Source of the DNA: Lepeophtheirus salmonis
Taxonomy: Eukaryota; Arthropoda; Copepoda; Siphonostomatoida; Caligidae
Direction: 5' to 3'
Length of the DNA stretch: 64,000 nt
NCBI RefSeq assembly: GCF_016086655.4
Contig: NC_052132.2
Coordinates: forward strand, 5,954,805 to 6,018,804
Both the position numbers and the translations under genes were made by a program. Below are positions 39,001 through 48,000 of this stretch, piece after piece. The notes under the pieces are model-generated. The model saw only the letters and a list, made by a program, of their open reading frames with translations, ran no database searches and had not been told where the DNA came from. How positions within the stretch are numbered: the first letter of the stretch is position 1; every line of letters begins with the position of its first letter.

Positions 39001-42000
39001 ATATTCAAAATTTTGTATGATCTTAGAGATAATTTAGATGTTCTTTTTCTTTAGTACTTGGCATTGCCTGAAGTTATTAGGGTCGTCAAACAGACAAACT
39101 TTGCTGTATTAATTTAGAAGATTGCTACCCAATAAATCATATGAGTTAATATTTATTTTTTATAAGCACAATCACACGGTTACTGAATAAATACCTCAAT
39201 GTTCTCTCTTCAAAAAGGGAATAATAAATAATAGCGGCTTGATAAAAAATAATAAAAAATATGATGTGATGGGACAATGAATTCTTTAGTCTTTAGAGCA
39301 CTATCAGGCTGAGCTTTATTTACAAAAGGCCTCCCAGAATTCATAAATATGACTACTTTGTTATTTCTTAGATGAAACAAATATTTAAGATATACACCAG
39401 GGATCACTATATACACGCTCAATGCTACATACAAAACCCCTGAGAGATTTCATTAATATAACTACATGGTTACTTACTATATCAAAAAGGTTTTTTTTTA
39501 TTCAAACATACATTGATACAGGCAAACTTTGTTTTATATATTGAGATATTGTTTTATTTTATTTTTATTATGGTCTTGTTAGAAAAGGGGGAATGTCTTT
39601 TTTAATCAATCTGCCCCATATTTTATTTAATTATAGTTTTTTAAGAAAATGATTTTAAATAACTTTTTTTCAAAAAAGGCCATTATATGGTTTTTTTAAA
39701 ATAAAAAGGATCTTCTTAGTTTGTATATGTCGCCCGTCAACACAAAAACAAGCAAGAATGATTTTTCAAAGATTTGAGTGTGTATTTCTTATATATTCTT
39801 CGACTATTTATCTTAAAACAATATTGCAAATTGCACTTAAAGTAAGCAGAATTTATCGTCACAATAATAGCATGATAAATTGTGAGATTTGAAAGGGGCC
39901 AATATAATTATTTTCAATCAACTAAAGGTTTTAAACTGTAGCTAAAATCTTGAGCATCTTAATTAATTCCACAAATTTGAATATTAAGCCTATAACTGAC
40001 TCAAATATGTCTATGAAATATTGGGCTGTATGTATGTATATATTAATTAAAACGAAATGTGGTTTTGTTTATTTTTTGTATTTTTGTTAAAAGTTATTTT
40101 TATGTTGATGCACTAAATATAATATCTATATTTTAAATATGTTCATAAAATAATTAAATTTACTTAAGGGTACGACTAAAATGGTTTTTTAACTTTTTGG
40201 ATTGAGTGCCTATGAATATAATCTTTATTATTTGTTATGCATCTATACATACTTGTTTAAATATATATATACTTGGCTAAATTCAACTATACCTCAAACA
40301 CTAGAGGCTGTTTTAAGAAGGAGGCGTTCTTTGGGGGCTTAAACCCTCACAATTTTTTTTTTTAAACTCCAAAATAATAAGGAATTTGATTGGATACATA
40401 CTTTGTCCAATCCCCTTTTCTTAAAAAAGCATCTGTTTAACGCCTATATATTAATTACAGGAAATGCCAAAACCATCCGAAATGATAATTCTTCCCGGTT
40501 TGGACGATTCATGCAAGTTTGCTTTGACTCAAAATATAAAATCAAAGGTTGCGTTATTCAAGACTATCTCCTTGAACAATCCAGAATCACAACTCAATCT
40601 GAACAAGAAAGAAACTATCATATATTTTATCAACTGACATCTGCAGCTTATCGTGATTCTGAGCTTGCAACTCGATTTCATATAGAACCGGCTTCAAAGT
40701 ATAACTACCTCAACGTCTCTGGATGTATTCGCCTCGAAGGTGTTGATGATGCTGCCAAATTTGATGCATTAAGACTCGCCTTTGGTGTAGTACAAATCCC
40801 CAAGGAGAAAATTGATGGCATATTTTCTGTGATTTCTGCTATACTCTGGCTTGGAAATTTAGAATTTGAGGTTAGAAATCTTTATTTTAGATACGTAGAA
40901 AATTTCTATTTTTTTAAAATTCGAATTGAATAAAATTTAGTATGTCAAATAAACTATTATTTGAAAGTTCAAAGAATAGATTTAAGATCTGTAACTCAAT
41001 CGATCACTTTTTCATGATTAATTTAATCAAAAATTGGGTTGAAAACCCTTGCATTTTGGATTGAAGTTCATAAACCACTCATCTGATGATTGCATATAAA
41101 TTATAATGCATCATTTGATAGCTACAGAGTTATGCAACAAATACTTATTATAATTATTTTTTTCTCTTTTATAAAAAAGTATGGTTGAATTTGACCTAAA
41201 ATATCTGAAACATCATATCCTTTGATAACATTTTGATAATATTCATACACATCAATGGTTGATGTTAGAATTTATTTCTTACATAAAAAACTGGTTTAAG
41301 TTAACCATTGGCTTTGGTTGAGAAATAAATTACCACTCTAAAAACCGTTATATATGAAATTTTATTTATATGAACTAATTAAGCCTCACATATCTCCCAA
41401 GCATATGGACCTAGCTCTCTCAATCTTTTATTCTAAAGATATTTATTATTTTTATCAAAGGTTAAAAGAAATACAAGGCTATGTCATCATGTAATCGAAC
41501 TTGCTAGAATTTTTCATTTGACGTAACGTACCGACTGCGGGGCAAGACGGACAGATTTTGACGTCATAGATTATACCAACGACACTCTAATAGTAACAGT
41601 GAATGAATGTGATATATAGCTACTCAATAATTATACTCTTTGACGTCACTATTAAGAAGCGTGGTGGAAGTCAGACATCAGTCGGAAAAACGTTATGATA
41701 TAACTTTGTATTTTTACAAATATGAGTTTTATCTTGTTCTGACAAAAGATTTATCAAAATCAAAGTATATGAGGTTAGATATATTTAAGGTAAAAAAATA
41801 TTATCAAGATCACAAATAATTTTTTATAACAGAATAAATCAAAAATTGTTGAAAGTAAGGTGTTGCATAACTCAATAGATATCAAATGGTGTACTAAATT
41901 CATTCATCAGAGATGAGTGCTTTATAAACTACAATCCAAAGCACAAGGGTCTTCAAGACGATTTTTGATCAAGATCATCATTAAAAGGAGCTTTGAAGTA

Positions 42001-45000
42001 GATTGAGTTACGAATCTGAAATGCCATTTTTGAGTTTTCAAATAATAGTTTAATCAAATTCGGATTTAAAAATATATAAAAAGTAATCATTTTGCATGGA
42101 TTGACCCATATATATAATATATATTTATACTTCTTAAATTATAAATGAATATATTTAAGTGTTAACATGTCTTTATCGCTAAAAACAATATTTGATTTTC
42201 ATTGTTAACATGATATTTTTGATTAATTAATATTTTATGTTAAATCTATTTCATATCATTAATCGATCTTTAATTGCGCTCTCTTTTTCTAGGACACCGA
42301 CAATGAGAAGGCTAAAATTACAAAAGCGGATGGAATAATATTGGAAAAAGTCGCATATCTTCTCGGAATGCTAAAAGAGGATCTTATACAAGTTAGTCTT
42401 CTTAGACAAATCAACATACGAGGAAATGTGACGGAAATCCCTTTAAAATACCAAGAAGCTAGAGAAAATCGTCATGCTATGAGCAAAGCTCTCTACTCTA
42501 GAACATTTGCATGGCTTGTGAATCACATAAATAAATGTACTAATCCTGGGAAGGATATGGCACAGTTCATTGGGATTTTAGACATATTTGGATTTGAAAA
42601 TTTCAATACCAACTCTTTTGAACAATTATGCATTAACTATACGAATGAAAAACTACATAAATTCTTTAATCATTACGTATTTGCTCTAGAGCAAGAAGCG
42701 GTATGTAATCGTATCTTCAAAGTATCATCGCGATAATTTATTTTACATACAATATCTTTGATTCATTTATGTATATATGAACCTTTATGAAGGATTTTCA
42801 CTGACGTCATAATTTTTTTCATAATTGAAGGAGACGCCATTTTGGGGTCTCTTAATTGATATTTTTACTACATAAAATTGACATATTTCCAATAAGTCTT
42901 GATACAACTAAATCAAATGGCTTTGTGAATAATAAAAAAAGACTTAAAACCTGCATTAAACTCTACTTGATATTATTGATTAACCATGATTTTAATTAAG
43001 TCAAAGTAATATTTACTGAAAATCCCCATAATATGGCTAGATTTGTACATTTGGGACGAAAAAAGTAGGATAATGAGATAAATAAATCTTATTCCTACCT
43101 TTTTAACAGTTAACTTTTATCTATATGAGGAAATAAGATTGTATAACGCTGTAATAATATATTTTAAACACATTTTAGTGACTGATACGTATTGCAACTA
43201 TCCATTAGAGACATAGATTTTTAATAAAAACAAGAACTAATCGCCTTTTATTTATTAGTTCCATTTTAACATTCAATATTTTCTTTAATATTGATGAAAA
43301 AATGACTTTCATTGCTATAAAGCTTGTTTGTCTAGGCCCACGAAATTTCCAAGATACTCAAGTTTGACGTCAAGTGAAAAGGCTTTATACAATAATAATA
43401 TAAAGGTGTCCCCGCTTATCACGGCTTTTTGGAACAAGAAAAACCCGCGTATTATGGAGGCTCTTTTAGTACTTAAACCCGTAAAATGGGAAAAATTATT
43501 TTTCCGTCTACTTTTTACAATTTTTTCTTTTTTTTAGTATGGTTAGCATGATAAAAACATTTTATTTATAATAAATTTAAATAATCGGAACTCACCCAAT
43601 ATTTATTTGGCCACCTTTTTAATCAGATGTTTGTACGTTAAGTGAAAAGTTTCAAGTCTAGGTATCAAATAAAAACTTACACTCCTTCCCTCTATGGAAA
43701 ATTACACACTTCTTTAATATGAATATATAGGCATAGTATCAACGAACCCATCAGTAACTACAAAAATTCTTGTTTAGCTCAATATATAGTTTTTTATAAT
43801 TTATTATGGTCATATTAAAAAAAATGCGATATGAGTGGAATATACGGTGAGTCAGAATAATTCCAAAAACCGTGTTATGCGAATTCCGCAGTTTTGAAAC
43901 CAGATAATGCGGGTGCCTCCTATAAATTATGGATCAAAGATCATTATAATGAACGTAAAAAATATTAATTTGTAATGTAATGCTCTTAGATTAAATTGCA
44001 GTGTATACATTCAAACATTTTTGTATACCAAACTTAATCTTAATTTTGTTTTTACTTTCAGTACCGGGTTGAAGAAATTCAATTTTCCCACATTACGTTT
44101 ACAGATAATACGCATTGTGTTGAACTTATTGAAAAGCCTCCAAAGTGTATATTAAAACTTTTAGCTGAACAGTGCCACATGCCTGGGGTAAATTGAACAC
44201 TTGGCATAATATAGCTTAAGTTACCACTATAATGATTGTTTATTTTAGGGTTGTGATGCTGCTTACCTGACAAATATTAGATCTGAATTCGATTATCATC
44301 CAGATTTTGTGAAAGGTGATGATAGGCGTAAATGGGACAAAGAGTTTGGAATTCGACACTACGCTGGCACAGTTACCTATTCAGTTGCTGGATTTGTTGA
44401 CAAAAACAGAGACTCCCAACAAGATGTGTTTTTTGATTTTTTAGCAAAGTCCAAATGTGAATTCGTTAAAGAGCTTGTTGAATTCAAGGATCTTTTGAGT
44501 AAGGTAGCCCAACTTGGAGAATCTGTAAGCAAAGCTGAGGGAACTGTCAAAAGAGTCATGACCAATAAGGCTAAACCAACTGTTTCCGATGCTTTTAGAC
44601 TTCAACTTCAAGTACTTGTGGAGGTTTTACAGTCCACAAATCCATGGTATGTTCGTTGTATCAAACCAAACATGGAAAAGGCGTCGAATCATTATGACTC
44701 TAAGCTTGTACTCGACCAGTTGAAATATTTGGGCATGCTGGAAATTATTAGAATAAGGAAACAGGGATTTCCCATTCATATGCCATTTGAAGAATTTATA
44801 TCAAGATATAAGTGTCTGCATAGAAAAAAAGAAATTACCTCTTGATCAACGACATGCTTGCAAGTAAGTCTTAGTTGTCATTAAGTCCAACTCTGGACGT
44901 TTTCTAATTGTTTTTTTTAGGGCACTTATTCAATTGGAAGGGCTCCCTTCCATGGAATGGCAACTCGGCAAAAATAAGATATTCTTGAGGTGCTGTGTTC

Positions 45001-48000
45001 ATGAACCATTGGAGGAAAAAAGGAATTGGGTTCTGAATACCCGGGCTATAATGATACAAAAGACGTGGAAAGGTCAAAAACAACGTCTGATTTATATTGA
45101 AATTCGAAATGCTGCAAAGAAAATACAAGAGAGATATTTGACATGGAAGTTGCGAATATTATTTATTAAGAAGCGTCGTGCTGCTCTAATAATTCAGGCT
45201 CATTTGAGGGGTATGTTTGCTCGAGAAGTTGCTGCGGCACTTCGAGAGGCAAAAAGAGTCGAAGAAGAGCGTAGAAGGCAAGAAAAGTTGGATGAAGAGC
45301 GAAAGGTGAAGGCATTGGCAGAAGAAGCTAAACGAAAAGAGATGGAAGAAAATGACAACAAGAGTGAAGAGCTTACTCTCAGGTAAATCCTATAATATGA
45401 CTTCGTAAAAAAATACATAATCCCCATTTTTTGATCTTTTTAGTCGTAGGAATAGTTTTGCATCTCTAGCTGACATTGACGAAGGGTAAGATAATTGAAT
45501 TTCATATCAAAGTTTGAATTTAAATCTCATTTCCTTCCCTACCCATCTTTTAATGATATTTATATTTTTGATTTTAGTGAGGCTCAGTATGAAATGATGA
45601 AGCTCTCTCAATTAGCAGATCAACTTAATCCTAAACTTCATGATAATCATTCTGAAAATGTGGTGGATCTCGATCAATTATTCAATTTTCTCTCAGGAGA
45701 AGTTGTTTCAAATAAATCATCATCTGAGAATCAAGATAGAGCCTCAATAATATTCGATGAAATCGATAAGCAAATGGCTGATCTCCAACTCGAAATTGAT
45801 CAATGCTCAATTAAGGAAGAGGAAATAGATGAATTACCGCCACCTCCTCCCCCACCTGAAAGTAGAACGCCTAGTCCTCCTCCATTACCTCCTCCAGCAT
45901 CTAGTCATCCCATGGTCAATTACAAACCCTCCTTACCTGAACCCGAGGGACCTCCACCACCTCCACCAGTTCAAAACGGCTATGCTTTTCACAACAATAA
46001 CAATACGTCAACTCTACAAAGAAATAAAAAACCGAAAGAACCCATCTATGAGTCAATTACGCCTCGGCCAGAGCCTCTTGGTAGTGAGGACGATTTAATC
46101 GAACATTCAGAGTACAAGGAAAATAGGCCTAAAAAAAATAAAGAACGTTCTGAGTACGGATTCTCAGAAAAAGAGACCACAAAACAAGAAGAACGAGAAC
46201 TAAGAAAAATGGAAAGAGTACGAAGAGAGCTAGAGAGAATTGAAGAAAATGGGGGTTTCCGTCAATGCCCTGATAATAAGCATGACGAAGAGGAGTATCA
46301 TGATTTATTGGAATTTGCAGAGAACTATTTTAATGATCACGAAAAATCCCCTCAAGGAACAATTGTTGGAACTCTTAAACGATCAAAGAACCTTGAATAT
46401 CTTCCAAAATCCAGCATGATTGCGTATTATAAAGGAAATTCTATTCCCAATTCTCATATTCATATGTTTGACCCAGAAAATGTAAATATAGCATGTAATA
46501 CTTTCAAGGACTTAGTCAAACTAGCAAAAGGAGACCTCAAAAGCGACCAATACGAGATAACAGCGATCCAGACCATAATCAGGCATGGTCTAGAACGAGA
46601 AGAACTTCGAGATGAAATTTATGTCCAATGTGTCCGACAAATTAATGGTAATCCACATACTGATCAGTGTGAAAGGATTTGGCTGCTCCTATGTCTTGTT
46701 GTTGTAGCTTTTCCTCCCAGCAAGTCATTTTTTAAGGTATTTTTGTAATAATGTAACTAACGAAATACTCAATATTATTGTTCATAATACATTTCAGTAT
46801 TTTGTGTCGTTTCTTAATATTTCATCTAATAAAGCTGTTGGCTCAAGCCGTCAGTATGTTGAATGGTGTCTTGATAATTGTCGACATATTCAAATTGCTA
46901 CGAGAAAACACCCTCCATCCACTGTTGAAATCACTGCTATGAAACGTCTTGGCACGATCGTTTGCCGGTTCTTTTTCCTGGATGGAAGAACTAAAGCATT
47001 GGACATACATCCTTGTGACACTGCTCAAGATGTCTTACAAAAATTAGCAGATAAAATTGGTCTTCAGTCTTTGGAAGGCTGGGCTCTTTACCAATCCCTT
47101 CCTGATGATGGAGATTCTCATATTCCCCAACATAATTATTTGTATGACATTATATCTGAATGGGAGTTGTAAGTTTTAGCTTTTCTTCCTTATTTAATGT
47201 TTTACTAATATATTCCTTAACTCACATTTCAGAGCTAGTCAAACTCAGCCTAATCAGCCCCTAAACAAACTAAGTCCTTCCCGCAGGAATTCTTTTAAGA
47301 AACGCGATCTTGGCTCTGGAGATAACAGATTCATTCTTAAAAAACGTCTCTTTACTAATACTCGTGAAATTCCGTCAGATCCTATCGAAGTTAGTTTGCT
47401 TTATGCTCAAGCTGTACATAGTGTTGTTAAGGTAAGAGCTCAGAGAAGATAACTATTTACAAAATACGACTTTTTATCGTGAAATATTAATCATATACTA
47501 ATAATGTAATTGTTTTTTCATAATCACTTCGATAGTGCGATGATCTACCAGTTTCTGAAAAAGTTGCTCTACAACTCGCAGGGCTCCAGGCCCAAGTTCA
47601 ACTTGGAGAGCCCAAAAAATATGCCCACCAACCTCCAGAAGAAGTGTATCGTGACGTTGATGGATTTTTACCACAACGAATTAAAAAAGCTAGATTCCTC
47701 ACTGACGGTGAATGGATTCCTATTCTATCTGAAGCACATACACATTATGGATCTGGAAAGGCAGAAGTTGTAGCTAAAGTGTGGTATCTTAGCTGTGTTA
47801 TGCAATATCCACTCTACGGCTGCACATTTTTTCCTTCTTGCTATCGAGGATATTGGTCTTATGGTAATTTATTTTATATCTGTGACTATGCCAAGGGACT
47901 ATTTTCTTTATTTTTATTTTGAAATACATAGGTAATGACATCGTCATTGGAGTAAATGCAGACGGTATTCTTTTGATAAAACCCGACGACAAATTCATTC

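Larger units (their letters stand above)
20883..40460 (+). other. 19.6-kb intron of the myosin gene
   Basis: Bounded by the donor after exon 2 (GTAAGATATT) and the acceptor before exon 3 (TTAATTACAG). It holds at least six degenerate mariner copies in both orientations, two family Y and many family X copies, two MITEs and low-complexity elements, listed separately. I saw no exon or host gene of another kind inside it. Stretches such as 22540-24080, 28350-29240, 36950-37660 and 38660-39720 show nothing recognisable. Confidence 0.75.

Noticed and set aside
43851..43925. ACGGTGAGTCAGAATAATTC as a possible transposon end
   Set aside because: No inverted partner or repeated copy was found in the window.
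45829..46098. 89-codon frame overlapping myosin exon 9
   Set aside because: Shadow of the proline-rich linker in another frame.
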